This document shows positions 36,584-46,380 of a stretch of DNA of 64,000 bases, in pieces. The translations under genes were made by a program, and so were the position numbers. Position 1 is the stretch's first letter. Each line of letters starts with the position of its first letter. The notes below the pieces were generated by a model. The model saw only the letters and a program-made list of their open reading frames with translations, was not told the origin of the DNA and ran no database searches. Source of the DNA: CAHJXF01 sp038225855 (GTDB lineage Bacteria; Pseudomonadota; Gammaproteobacteria; Burkholderiales; Burkholderiaceae_D); NCBI GenBank assembly GCA_038225855.1, contig JBBRQU010000013.1, positions 25,337 to 89,336 on the forward strand, given 5' to 3'.

Positions 36584-37411
36584 TTACTTCGACGCATAGC
36601 CCGGCAGCAACGCCGCGATCTCGTTGCTCGGCACACCCCTGGCAGCCGATGCGATGTCGCCGAGAGCCAATGCCATGGCCGCATCGACCACTGCGGCCAT
36701 CGATCGTCGGTAGAGAGAACCACCGAGACTCACGCGCCGCACGCCGGCCTCCGATAGCGTTGCGAGCGGGACCAAACCCGAAGCCGGTCCGACGACGACA
36801 TTGACGGGCTTGGGGGCGACCGCACGCACCACCTTTCTTATCGCATCGATGTCCGGCAAGCCCGGCGCGAACAGCACGTCGGCTCCGGCTTCAGCGAACG
36901 CAACCAGCCTGCGTATGGTGTCGTCGAGATCGGCGCGACCGTGAAGAAAGTTATCGGTGCGACCCGTCAGCAGGATACGTCCACGCGCGGCCTGCGCGGC
37001 CGCCTTGACGCGCGCGACCGCCGCATCGAACGAATGAATGGGATGGTCGGGATCGGCCGTCGTGTCTTCGATGCCGAGCCCCGCGAGACCCGCTTCGATC
37101 GCGGCGCGCACCGTCAGCGCGCAGTCCTCCGGGTCGGGTCCGAATCCGTCTTCGAGATCGCCATTGATCGGTAATCCTGTGAGGTCGGCCAGGAGTGACG
37201 CGTTGCTCACCGCGACTTCGCGGCTCACGGCATGCCGGCCATCCTGCCGGCCGAGCGCGAATGCGATGGCGATCGACGAAGTGCCCAGCGCCTCGAAGCC
37301 GGCACGCTTCAGCAGCACGGCCGAAGCGCCGTCCCACGCGTTGGGCATGATGAACGCGCGAGGCCTTTTATGAAGCTCGCGAAAACGTTCATAGGCAGAT
37401 TGATCGCTCAT
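36584..37411 (-). CDS. Isocitrate lyase / PEP mutase family protein
   Basis: A 275-residue TIM-barrel enzyme of the ICL/PEP mutase superfamily. Visible signatures are FIMPNAWDGASAVLLKRAG, the metal-site segment GDLEDGFGPDPEDCALTV near residue 88, and LAGLGIEDTTADPDHPI. Members cleave or form C-C or C-P bonds next to a carboxylate; this subgroup, oxaloacetate-decarboxylase- or methylisocitrate-lyase-like, has no fixed substrate. The start at 37411 has AAGGAG eight bases upstream; the frame is open a few codons further from a TTG. It is followed 147 bp later by the convergent end of cydB. It lies 27 bp downstream of the tautomerase gene and may share its transcript. Confidence 0.82.
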   Translation of the reverse strand: MSDQSAYERFRELHKRPRAFIMPNAWDGASAVLLKRAGFEALGTSSIAIAFALGRQDGRHAVSREVAVSNASLLADLTGLPINGDLEDGFGPDPEDCALTVRAAIEAGLAGLGIEDTTADPDHPIHSFDAAVARVKAAAQAARGRILLTGRTDNFLHGRADLDDTIRRLVAFAEAGADVLFAPGLPDIDAIRKVVRAVAPKPVNVVVGPASGLVPLATLSEAGVRRVSLGGSLYRRSMAAVVDAAMALALGDIASAARGVPSNEIAALLPGYASK

Positions 37412-37438
37412 TCGCAGCTCCTTCAAAGGTCGCGAGCG

Positions 37439-37879
37439 TTATCGCCCGATAGCCTCCATCAGCGCCTTGTCTTCAGCGGGCAGATCGAAAAGCCACGCCG
37501 CTTCGGCTCCGGGCTCGGGAAGGATGTGTCCGTACTCGGCCATCTGCGACGGCGGCAACTCGACGATGTAGCCCCACGTCTGGTTCTTGTTGAACGACGC
37601 GACTTCGGAAACCACGTCGAGGAGTCCGGTCAGCAGTTTCTTCTTCAGTTCAGGAGGGCGGCCCGCGCGAATCTGCCCGTGAATGAAGATTTGCTCGCCG
37701 ACCATCGGCGCGCCACCGACGAACCAATCGCCCGACTTCACCTCGACGAACATCACCTGCGCGAAGAAACTTTGCGCGCCGGTCACCTCGGCATGAACAC
37801 GCGTCATCTCGGATGCGATGCGCTTGCGCTCGACGTCTCCGAGACGTCCCGCGGGCGCATGCACGGTATAGGTGGGCAT
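37439..37879 (-). CDS. Tautomerase-superfamily protein
   Basis: A 146-residue protein starting MPTYTVHAPAGRLGDVERKR. Pro2 would be the N-terminal catalytic base after Met removal, the hallmark of the 4-oxalocrotonate tautomerase / cis-CaaD group. The double-length chain with a second half (QIRAGRPPELKKKLLTGLLD) fits the fused two-domain forms. The substrate is unknown. It lies just upstream of the PEP-mutase-like gene, in the same direction, and just downstream of a small exported protein. Confidence 0.8.
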   Translation of the reverse strand: MPTYTVHAPAGRLGDVERKRIASEMTRVHAEVTGAQSFFAQVMFVEVKSGDWFVGGAPMVGEQIFIHGQIRAGRPPELKKKLLTGLLDVVSEVASFNKNQTWGYIVELPPSQMAEYGHILPEPGAEAAWLFDLPAEDKALMEAIGR

Positions 37880-37891
37880 CGAGGTCCCAGG

Positions 37892-38326
37892 TCAGCGGTC
37901 GTGCTTGTTGCCTTGCCCACGGCCGCCACCGTGTTTTTCCTTGTTGCCGCGATGGTCGTCGTCGCCTCGGTCACCTCGGTCGCCTCGGTCATCGCGGTCG
38001 CCACGATATCGCGGGGCATATACGTCTCGATACCAATTTTCCTGGACGAAATAAACCGGCTGTCCGCACGCGTTGTATTGCGCGCAGTGCTTGCGCCAAT
38101 TCTTCGCGTGTCCGGGCGGCACATGCAGATAGATGGGTTGCGGCGCGACCGGTACGCGCTGGATCAGCACCGGTTGCGCGTAGATGACCTGGGGTGGGGG
38201 GGAACGACCGATATCGATACGCCCGTAGAGACCCGGTTGATTGATGTTGATCGATCCAACGACGTCGGCGGCGAACACCGGAACGGCGACGGCTGCCAGC
38301 GCGGCCATGCACACGAGGCGTTTCAT
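37892..38326 (-). CDS. Small exported protein with Arg-Gly-Asp repeat tail
   Basis: A 144-residue protein with a signal peptide (MKRLVCMAALAAVAVPVFAA). The core is IDIGRSPPPQVIYAQPVLIQ and then LHVPPGHAKNWRKHCAQYNA with CGQPVYFVQ; this pattern recurs in Burkholderiales exported proteins of unknown function. Two cysteines in the core may form a disulfide. The tail is a low-complexity RGD/DRG-rich run encoded by 9-bp tandem DNA repeats, and ends GNKEKHGGGRGQGNKHDR. Function is unknown; a surface or stress role would be a guess. Confidence 0.75.
   Translation of the reverse strand: MKRLVCMAALAAVAVPVFAADVVGSININQPGLYGRIDIGRSPPPQVIYAQPVLIQRVPVAPQPIYLHVPPGHAKNWRKHCAQYNACGQPVYFVQENWYRDVYAPRYRGDRDDRGDRGDRGDDDHRGNKEKHGGGRGQGNKHDR
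37961..38005. repeat. Five 9-bp tandem units encoding the RGD repeat tail
   Basis: Units of the form GTCGCCTCG / GTCACCTCG / GTCATCGCG run in tandem. On the minus strand they encode the Arg-Gly-Asp repeats of the exported protein. The unit is a multiple of three, so changes in copy number keep the reading frame. Confidence 0.7.
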
Positions 38327-38452
38327 TTGCTTTTTTCCTTCGAGGGTCTTCAGTCGATGGGTAACGCACGAGCGGCCCCTCTCGACGACACGCTTTCAGC
38401 AAGCATCCCGCGATGGCGCGCGAACGCCTGAACGCGCAAGTCTGCCCCGCAT

Positions 38453-38659
38453 CTACTCAAGCGTGAAGCCGACCTTGATCGTCACCTGCCAGTGGCCGAT
38501 CTTGCCATCGGCGACATGGCCGCGCGTCTCGATCACCTCGAACCAGCGGATGTTGCGCACGCTCTCGCTGGCTTTCGCGATCGCACGCCGGCAGGCGTCC
38601 TCGATGCCGTTCTCCGATGAGCCGGTCAGTTCGAGCATCTTGTAGATATGGTCGGTCAT
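38453..38659 (-). CDS. Dodecin family flavin-binding protein
   Basis: A 68-residue dodecin: MTDHIYKMLELTGSSENGIE then DACRRAIAKASESVRNIRWF and the C-terminal strand GHWQVTIKVGFTLE. Dodecins form hollow 12-mers that store flavin; Trp in NIRWFEV is the residue that normally stacks on the isoalloxazine ring. Start 38659 was chosen because GAGAGGA lies upstream; a longer in-frame start would add nine residues not seen in the family. The aldo/keto reductase gene lies 27 bp upstream, same direction. Confidence 0.9.
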   Translation of the reverse strand: MTDHIYKMLELTGSSENGIEDACRRAIAKASESVRNIRWFEVIETRGHVADGKIGHWQVTIKVGFTLE

Positions 38660-38686
38660 GATGGTTTCCTCTCGTATGAATCCCAC

Positions 38687-39646
38687 TTATGCATCCGGCT
38701 TGCTTGCTTCGTCGAGCTCGTCGATCGCAGCGCGATCGAGCTCGAGTGTGGCAGCCGCGAACAGGTCTTTCAACTGCGCCAACGAAGTGGCGCTGGCGAT
38801 CGGCGCCGTGATCGATGGACGCGCGATCAGCCATGCGATGGCGATGGTTGCGGGAGCGACCTCATAACGCGCGCCGACGGAATCGAGCGCGTCGAGGATA
38901 CGCAGGCCGCGCGGATTCAGATAGCCCTTCACGCCGTCGCCGCGCGCCTTGCTCTTGTCGAAGTCGGCTTCGCTTCGATACTTGCCCGACAGAAAGCCGC
39001 GTGCGAGACCGAAGAAGCTGATCACGCCCAGTCCGCGCGCGACGCACAGCGGCTCGAGTTCGGCTTCGTAGTTCGCGCGCTCAATCAGGTTGTAGTGCGG
39101 CTGCAGCGTCTCGTAGCGCGGCAGTCCGTCGCGTTCGCTGACATCGAGCGCGGCGGCGAGGCGGTCGGCCTTGAAATTCGATGCGCCGATCGCGCGCACC
39201 TTGCCCGACTCGATCAGCCGCGCATAGGTTTCGAGCGTTTCCTCGAACGCCGTGGCGGCGTCGTCTTCGTGCGATTGATAGAGATCGATGAAGTCGGTCT
39301 GCAGGCGCTTCAACGACCCGTCGATCGAGCGATGGATGTGACGCCGCGACAGGCCCTTGTTGTCGCCGCCCATGTCCATGCCGACCTTGGTCGCGATCAC
39401 GACCGCATCGCGCCGGCCGCTCTTCTTCAGCCACTTGCCGATCACGGTCTCAGACTCGCCGCCCGAATGCCCCGGCGCCCAGCGCGAATAGACGTCTGCG
39501 GTATCGACGAGATTGAAGCCCGCATCGACGAAGGCATCGAGCAGGGAAAACGAGGTCGCCTCATCGGCAGACCATCCGAACACGTTGCCGCCGAAGGCGA
39601 GCGGAGCGACGTTGAGGCCGGAGCGGCCGAGTTCACGGTGTTGCAT
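38687..39646 (-). CDS. Aldo/keto reductase
   Basis: A 319-residue AKR TIM barrel. It starts MQHRELGRSGLNVAPLAFGG. The catalytic tetrad is visible as Asp and Tyr in NLVDTADVYSRW, Lys in VVIATKVG and His in DLYQSHEDD. NADPH-binding residues are in the C-terminal part (ATSLAQLKDLFAA). It belongs to the YajO/YhdN-like group, with a broad and unknown carbonyl substrate range. It is followed closely by the dodecin gene. A palindromic repeat separates its start from the end of recQ. Confidence 0.88.
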   Translation of the reverse strand: MQHRELGRSGLNVAPLAFGGNVFGWSADEATSFSLLDAFVDAGFNLVDTADVYSRWAPGHSGGESETVIGKWLKKSGRRDAVVIATKVGMDMGGDNKGLSRRHIHRSIDGSLKRLQTDFIDLYQSHEDDAATAFEETLETYARLIESGKVRAIGASNFKADRLAAALDVSERDGLPRYETLQPHYNLIERANYEAELEPLCVARGLGVISFFGLARGFLSGKYRSEADFDKSKARGDGVKGYLNPRGLRILDALDSVGARYEVAPATIAIAWLIARPSITAPIASATSLAQLKDLFAAATLELDRAAIDELDEASKPDA

Positions 39647-39659
39647 TGAAGTCCTTCCT

Positions 39660-39738
39660 TGTCATTGCGAGCATTGCGACCAATCCCATCGATTGTGGTC
39701 TGTGACGCAAACGAGACTCCCCCTGCGTCGCAATGACC
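39660..39738. repeat. Intergenic palindromic repeat with GTCATTGCGA / TCGCAATGAC ends
   Basis: The 95-bp gap between the aldo/keto reductase start and the recQ stop is an element bounded by GTCATTGCGA (39661) and its inverted form TCGCAATGAC (39728-39737). The interior contains CCAATCCC and an imperfect stem. This is a second, distinct family of short interspersed repeats in the window. It contains no coding sequence. Confidence 0.65.
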
Positions 39739-39741
39739 ATG

Positions 39742-41646
<1,905 letters not shown>

Positions 41647-41722
41647 GGGGTCGGAGGATGACGATCAAGCGACGAATTCGATGCCGCGTATTCGATGTCG
41701 CAACGACGCCTGCGTCAATCGA

Positions 41723-42559
41723 TCATTCGGCCCACACCACCATGCCGGTATACGCGGTGATCAACACCACGATGCCGAACGCGATGCGATACCACGCGAA
41801 CGCGGTGAAGTCGTGCGTGCTGATGTAGCGCAACAGCCAGCGCACGCAAAAGAACGCCGCGATGAAGGACACGATCAGGCCGACCGCGAACAGCGGAACG
41901 TCGGCCGCGACCAGGTTGTGGCGTTCCTTGTAGAGCGAGTAGAGCGTGGCCGCGAACAAGGTAGGGATCGCGAGGAAGAAAGAGAACTCGGTCGCGGCAC
42001 GACGCGACAGGCCGAACAGCATGCCGCCGATGATGGTCGCGCCCGAGCGCGAGGTGCCCGGGATGAGCCCAAAGGCTTGCGCACAGCCGACCTTGAGCGC
42101 ATCGACCCACGTCATGTCTTCGATCGCATCGATGCGCGGCGGGCGCGCGACGCCGATCTTGATGCGGCGCTCGACCCACAGAATAATGAATGCCCCGCCG
42201 ATGAAGGCGAGCGCCACCGGCACCGGCGCGAACAGCACCGCCTTGATCATCTTGATGAAGAGCAGCCCGAGAATTGCCGCGGGTAAAAATGCGATGAAGA
42301 GATTGATCACGAAGCGCCGCGCCTTGGGATCGCTACCGAGGCCGGCGACGATACTGCCGATCTTCGCGCGAAATTCCCAGCAGACCGCGAGGATGGCGCC
42401 GGCCTGGATGATGATCGCGAACGCCTTGGCCTTCTCGCCGGTGAAGTCGAGCAGGCTCTCGGCAAGGATCAGGTGGCCGGTGCTGGAGATCGGAAGGAAT
42501 TCGGTGAGGCCCTCGACGATGCCGAGGATGACGGCCTTGAGAAGGAGAAGGAGATCCAT
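41723..42559 (-). CDS. uppP: Undecaprenyl-diphosphatase UppP (BacA)
   Basis: A 278-residue polytopic membrane enzyme that recycles undecaprenyl pyrophosphate for cell-wall and polysaccharide synthesis. The two active-site motifs are GIVEGLTEFLPISSTGHLIL (residues about 14-33) and LIPGTSRSGATIIGGMLFGL (about 175-194). The length and about eight hydrophobic helices are normal. The start has a GGAGAAGGAGA-type site just upstream. It confers bacitracin tolerance when overexpressed in other species. It is a stand-alone gene here. Confidence 0.95.
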   Translation of the reverse strand: MDLLLLLKAVILGIVEGLTEFLPISSTGHLILAESLLDFTGEKAKAFAIIIQAGAILAVCWEFRAKIGSIVAGLGSDPKARRFVINLFIAFLPAAILGLLFIKMIKAVLFAPVPVALAFIGGAFIILWVERRIKIGVARPPRIDAIEDMTWVDALKVGCAQAFGLIPGTSRSGATIIGGMLFGLSRRAATEFSFFLAIPTLFAATLYSLYKERHNLVAADVPLFAVGLIVSFIAAFFCVRWLLRYISTHDFTAFAWYRIAFGIVVLITAYTGMVVWAE

Positions 42560-42649
42560 GCGCGACGGTCGAGAGGAAGAAACGGCGAAACGCGCGAGGA
42601 TACCGGATTTGACTTTTCCCCTTGTCGTTTGGCGCCTTGGCGCAGCGAA

Positions 42650-43327
42650 TCAGCCGTCATTTCCGTAGAGGCGTGAACGACGGAGCGCATACAGCGATCC
42701 GCATGCACTCACGATCACGATCGCGATCACGATCGCAGCAGCCGCCCCGACATTCCAGAGCAGGATCATCACCGTCGCATTCAGATCGTGGATCAGCGAC
42801 ATGGTCGATGCGCTGATGGCCGCGACAGCCAGGCTCGCCGTGATAGCCGTGGCCGTCGGACGCAGCAACGAGCCCCTCTTGAGCATCGCAAGCAAGGCGA
42901 GCGCCAATGGCAGGCTGGTCAACATCAGCGTCGCGAAACAGCGCGCGGTATCGCCCGCATGCACGCCATCGGGTCCGATCTCGACCCAATGCGTCAGGCA
43001 TCCGTAGCCGATCGTCGAAAGCCACACAACCAGCGCAGGCGCCGGCGCGAAGACCCAGCCGCGCGACCGGTCTGGAACGTTGATCATGAAAGCAGCCACC
43101 ACCGCGAGGATGCCGGTCAACAGCGACGCCGCCATTGCGATGACGAAGGCTGGTTCGCTCACGCGCTGATCGAAGTCGGGCCTGATCCCGTGCCCCATCG
43201 CAAGCAGAGCGAGTACGAACGCTGCGAACAGGAGCCACAGCAACGCGCGCACGAGCGGCGGCCGCAGCGGCTGTACCGGCGGCGCGTGCGCGACCAGGAG
43301 GTCGATGAGGGTCGGCGTTTCGATCAC
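42650..43327 (-). CDS. nrsF: NrsF-like membrane anti-sigma factor (DUF1109)
   Basis: A 225-residue protein with six predicted membrane helices, for example LVRALLWLLFAAFVLALLAM and TLMLTSLPLALALLAMLKRG. It starts MIETPTLIDLLVAHAPPVQP, the short cytoplasmic segment typical of DUF1109/NrsF. In Caulobacter NrsF holds the ECF sigma factor SigF inactive and senses heavy-metal stress. Here the gene overlaps the ECF sigma gene by 4 bp (ATGA), as expected for a sigma/anti-sigma pair. A divergent bufferin-type operon lies just beyond the sigma gene and is the likely target. Confidence 0.85.
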   Translation of the reverse strand: MIETPTLIDLLVAHAPPVQPLRPPLVRALLWLLFAAFVLALLAMGHGIRPDFDQRVSEPAFVIAMAASLLTGILAVVAAFMINVPDRSRGWVFAPAPALVVWLSTIGYGCLTHWVEIGPDGVHAGDTARCFATLMLTSLPLALALLAMLKRGSLLRPTATAITASLAVAAISASTMSLIHDLNATVMILLWNVGAAAAIVIAIVIVSACGSLYALRRSRLYGNDG

Positions 43328-43881
43328 GGCTCGAACCTTTGTCCCAGAAGAATTTTCCGCAAGTTCTTCAGTGCCCGGTGGGTTGACACCTTCAGGCTTG
43401 CGATCGACGATCCGCTCGCGAGCGAGGCTTCCTTCAACGACATCTCGCGCAGCTTCAGAAGCTCGATGGCTTCACGTTGCGCGCGCGGCAGGCGCCCGAC
43501 TGCATCTCGCAGCGCGCGCGCATCCGAAGCCGCCTCATGGAAGTTCGTCTCCGGGGCCGCAAAGGTTTCATGCTCGTCGCACAATTCGAATTCTCGGGAC
43601 GCCGATCGCCGCTGAATGCGAAGACGGTCGATCATGCGACGATTCGCGATCGCGACCAGCCACGGTCCGAAGGGACGGCTTGCATCGTAGGTATGCCGTA
43701 TCGCATGCACGGTGAGCAGCACGTCCTGCACGCTGTCCTCGATGTCCCTGGGATCGCGGTGGCGCCTGGCGGCGAGCGAGCGCAGGTAGGGCGTGATGTC
43801 GTTCAGAAGCAGCCTGTATGCCTCGCGCTCGCCGCGTTGAGCGCGCGCCATCATGAGCGACCAGTCGAGTCCGCGCGACAC
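43324..43881 (-). CDS. ECF RNA polymerase sigma factor (SigF-like)
   Basis: A 185-residue sigma-70-type ECF factor. Region 2 runs from AYRLLLNDITPYLRSLAARR through DIEDSVQDVLLTVHAIRHTY to PFGPWLVAIANRRMIDRL. Region 4 contains LPRAQREAIELLKLREMSLK and SGSSIASLKVSTHRALKNLR. The start is taken as the GTG at 43881 because AGGAGGT lies five bases upstream; it gives MSRGLDWSLMMARAQRG. The frame is open to about 44190 but with no site and no conserved sequence. It is followed by the overlapping NrsF-like anti-sigma gene. Its likely target promoter is at 44116. Confidence 0.88.
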   Translation of the reverse strand: MSRGLDWSLMMARAQRGEREAYRLLLNDITPYLRSLAARRHRDPRDIEDSVQDVLLTVHAIRHTYDASRPFGPWLVAIANRRMIDRLRIQRRSASREFELCDEHETFAAPETNFHEAASDARALRDAVGRLPRAQREAIELLKLREMSLKEASLASGSSIASLKVSTHRALKNLRKILLGQRFEP

Positions 43882-44213
43882 CGCAACCTCCTGCGGTTCG
43901 CCGTCCGCGCTGCCATCGTCGCAGTGTGCATCGCCGGAGTTCTCGCGCTTCGATACGAGACTGAGCGAAGCAGCGCGTTTGCGGGCAATGGGTGGCATTC
44001 GTCTGGCAGTGTAATGATTGACCGAAACAGGCGACTCAAACGAGTTCGTGCGTCGCCGCCTCATACGATACATCGACCCACTATCGAACCAACGACGAAT
44101 TTTGAGCGACCCTGCGTAACCCTTTGTCGAGCCGGACCGAACTGTGTATTGCAACCTCGATTCAAGATCACGCGTATATCCGTACTTCATTCATTGACCC
44201 AAGGAGAAACTCG
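43882..44213. other. Divergent intergenic region between ECF sigma gene and bufferin operon
   Basis: This 332-bp region has no supported gene. It contains the ribosome-binding site of the sigma gene (CCTCCT at 43887-43892 on the plus strand) and the ECF-type promoter of the bufferin operon at 44116-44141. I found no second GTAACC-N16-CGAA copy facing the sigma gene, so autoregulation through that motif is not apparent. Confidence 0.6.
44116..44141 (+). promoter_or_regulatory. ECF-type promoter GTAACC-N16-CGAA upstream of the bufferin precursor
   Basis: GTAACC at 44116-44121 and CGAA at 44138-44141 are separated by exactly 16 bases. From memory this is the promoter motif of Caulobacter sigma-F, the ECF factor that pairs with NrsF and controls gig/buf operons. 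It lies 72 bp upstream of the precursor ATG and faces it. A SigF-like/NrsF-like pair is encoded next to it on the opposite strand, which makes it the obvious reader of this site. Confidence 0.75.
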
Positions 44214-44510
44214 ATGGACAAGAACCTGATCGCTCGTACCGCCCTCGCTTCGCTGATCGCGCTATCAACCGTCGGCCTTGCGCAAGCCGCAGACAACGAT
44301 GCCAGCAAGGAAAAATGCTTCGGCATCGCCAAGGCCGGTCACAACGATTGCGCGAGCGCCACCGGATCGCACTCGTGCGCGGGCGAGGCCAAGGTGGACA
44401 ACGCAGCCGGCGACTGGAAGTCGGTTGCCAAGGGCACCTGCGAAAAAATGGGCGGCAAGCTCAGCGCGGCGAAAGACGAGAAGGTCACGAAGGAAGTGAA
44501 AAAAGGCTGA
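44214..44510 (+). CDS. bufA: Bufferin-type RiPP precursor (DUF2282, BufA-like)
   Basis: A 98-residue exported precursor. Residues 1-25 are a Sec signal (MDKNLIARTALASLIALSTV, then GLAQA). Four cysteines sit in the DUF2282 pattern: KCFGIAKAGHNDC, SHSCAGEAKVD and GTCEKMGGKL (Cys35, 46, 55, 76). In the bufferins described recently, cysteines of such precursors are converted to thiooxazoles by the DUF692 enzyme, and the product binds copper in the periplasm; that role is inferred here. AAGGAG lies upstream of the ATG. A maturase, a partner and a DoxX protein follow. A hairpin after the stop could raise precursor output over that of the enzymes. Confidence 0.88.
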   Translation: MDKNLIARTALASLIALSTVGLAQAADNDASKEKCFGIAKAGHNDCASATGSHSCAGEAKVDNAAGDWKSVAKGTCEKMGGKLSAAKDEKVTKEVKKG

Positions 44511-44524
44511 TCGATCGATCGGCG

Positions 44525-44568
44525 TCGCGTGAGCCGATAGGGCGCTTGCGTCGCATCGGCTCACGCGA
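44525..44568 (+). terminator. Hairpin between precursor and maturase genes (attenuator-like)
   Basis: TCGCGTGAGCCGAT at 44525-44538 is the exact reverse complement of ATCGGCTCACGCGA at 44555-44568, giving a 14-bp stem with a 16-base loop. Only a weakly U-rich stretch (TCTTGGTTTG) follows. I read it as a partial terminator or 3'-end stabiliser that favours the precursor mRNA. Confidence 0.6.
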
Positions 44569-44627
44569 TCTTGGTTTGATCCCATTGCCTTCCCGCGGTT
44601 TCGTCGCCGTCCTCCGTTGATCCTCGC

Positions 44628-45503
44628 ATGGACTCGCACGCTATCGGCATCGGGCTGCGCCAGCCCCACTATCGCGCGTTGCTGCATGGGGAACGCGCGA
44701 CTGCGCACGACGGCGCGCACGGCAATCCATTCCCATCTCCGGAATTCGTCGAAGTCCACAGCGAGAATTTTTTTGCGGACGGCGGCGTGGCGTTGCAGGT
44801 GCTGGAGCGTGCGCGTGTGCGCTATGCCGTCAGCCTGCACGGTGTAGGGCTGTCGATCGGGTCGGCCGATGCCGATGGCGACGACGCAGCCGACCGGCAC
44901 CTGAGCAAGCTCGCGCGGCTGGTTGCGCGCATCGAACCCGAACTCGTTTCCGAACACCTGTGCTGGGGGGCGATTGCCGGCACGCACTTCAACGATCTCC
45001 TGCCGGTGCCGTACACGAGCGAGGCGCTGACCCGCATCGCAGCGCGCGTCTCGCGCGTGCAAGACGTCCTGAAGCGCCGCATCCTCGTCGAGAACGTCTC
45101 GGCCTACGTCGCGTTCAACGACAGCACCATGAGCGAGACCGCGTTTCTCGCGGCGCTGTCCGAGCGGACCGGCTGCGGCATTCTGCTCGACATCAACAAC
45201 CTCTATGTGAACGCGATCAACTTCGGCTTCGACGCGGCGGCTTGCCTGGACGAGTTGCCGTCGGACGCGATCGGCGAAATTCATCTGGCCGGCCATCTCG
45301 TGACCGATGAATGCCTGATCGACGATCACGGCTCGCGCGTCACGCCCGCGGTGTGGTCGCTCTATCGCGACGCATGCGAACGCTTCGGCGCGAAACCAAC
45401 GCTGATCGAATGGGACACCGACGTGCCTGCACTCGAAGTGCTGCTCGATGAAGCCGAGCGCGCGCGCATGCATCGTAGCAAAGCGATAGCCGCGCATGCC
45501 TGA
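44628..45503 (+). CDS. bufB: DUF692 multinuclear iron-dependent oxidase (BufB/MbnB-like maturase)
   Basis: A 291-residue TIM-barrel protein of DUF692 (MNIO). Metal-ligand segments are visible: FVEVHSENFF, VSLHGVGLSIG, SEHLCWG, RILVENVSAY, LLDINNLYVNAINFGFD, IGEIHLAGH and LIEWDTDVP. MNIO enzymes use a mixed-valent iron centre to remodel cysteines of a precursor peptide; MbnB does this for methanobactin and BufB for bufferins. The substrate here should be the adjacent four-Cys precursor. The ATG at 44628 has no strong Shine-Dalgarno. It overlaps the next gene by 8 bp. Confidence 0.88.
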   Translation: MDSHAIGIGLRQPHYRALLHGERATAHDGAHGNPFPSPEFVEVHSENFFADGGVALQVLERARVRYAVSLHGVGLSIGSADADGDDAADRHLSKLARLVARIEPELVSEHLCWGAIAGTHFNDLLPVPYTSEALTRIAARVSRVQDVLKRRILVENVSAYVAFNDSTMSETAFLAALSERTGCGILLDINNLYVNAINFGFDAAACLDELPSDAIGEIHLAGHLVTDECLIDDHGSRVTPAVWSLYRDACERFGAKPTLIEWDTDVPALEVLLDEAERARMHRSKAIAAHA

Positions 45504-46380
45504 TCTCGCCACCCATCAGCGCGCGTTTGCGGGCGTGCTGCGGAATGTAGTCGACCCGATTGCCAACGCGGTAATCGATGCGAGCGGCAGCGACGATCGC
45601 GGCGCGCTCGCACGGCTGTTCACCACCGATGCGGCGACCTCGGTGCGGCGTCTGGCGATCTATCGCGGCAACTCGATCGCCTCGGCCACCAAGGCGCTTG
45701 CGGGTTCCTACCCGGTGATACGCGCAGTCGTCGGTGAAGAATTCTTTGATGAACTGGCGCGCGCGTACTGGATGTCGAGGCCATCGCAAAGCGGAGATCT
45801 CGGCGAGTACGGCTCCACTTTCCACGACTTTCTCGCGGACTTCGAACACGTGCGCGAGCTGCCTTATCTCGCCGATCTCGCGTGCCTCGAATGGGCGGTG
45901 CATCGCGCCGAGTGCGCCGCCGACGCGCCGCCGTTCGATGCGAGAACGCTCGCGGACGTGCCGCACGATCTTCAGTCGGCGCTGATCTTCACGCTCGTTC
46001 CGGGAACCGCGATGGTCGCGTCCGTCTATCCGATCGCGCGCATCTGGACTTTGCATCGCGGCGAATCGTCACGTTCCGATGTGACCGAGCGGGAACATTT
46101 CGACATCGACTGGACCACCGGCCAAACCGCCCTCGTCGCGCGCGCTGGCTACGCGGTCCGCGTCGTTGCGCTCGATGCCGGCAACGCGGCGGCTCTGCGC
46201 GCCATGCTCGACGGTGCGACGCTGGTCGATGCGCTCGCCGCCGGGTTTGCGGCTGCGGAGCTTGTGCGTTCAGCATTCGATGCAGCAGCCGCACCCGCTG
46301 CCTGGCTCACCGACGGGCTGTTGGCCGGATTCGGATTTCACGACTCGCCGATGGAGAAGATCGATGTCGACCACCTTTGA
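45496..46380 (+). CDS. bufC: DUF2063 partner protein of the DUF692 maturase (BufC-like)
   Basis: A 294-residue protein. The N-terminal DUF2063 domain starts LATHQRAFAGVLRNVVDP and includes RLAIYRGNSIASATKALAGS and YPVIRAVVGEEFFDELARAY. A C-terminal domain with a wHTH-like, HvfC/BufC-type appearance follows. In MNIO systems this protein presents the precursor to the maturase. It overlaps the maturase gene by 8 bp and the DoxX gene by 17 bp, so the three are translationally coupled. Confidence 0.85.
   Translation: MPDLATHQRAFAGVLRNVVDPIANAVIDASGSDDRGALARLFTTDAATSVRRLAIYRGNSIASATKALAGSYPVIRAVVGEEFFDELARAYWMSRPSQSGDLGEYGSTFHDFLADFEHVRELPYLADLACLEWAVHRAECAADAPPFDARTLADVPHDLQSALIFTLVPGTAMVASVYPIARIWTLHRGESSRSDVTEREHFDIDWTTGQTALVARAGYAVRVVALDAGNAAALRAMLDGATLVDALAAGFAAAELVRSAFDAAAAPAAWLTDGLLAGFGFHDSPMEKIDVDHL

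Noticed and set aside
37961..38005. The 9-bp tandem repeat as a CRISPR array
   Set aside because: Units are contiguous without spacers and encode a protein repeat.
43882..44190. N-terminal extension of the ECF sigma factor
   Set aside because: The frame is open, but the added residues are unconserved and Arg-rich, and a strong AGGAGGT site supports the GTG at 43881.
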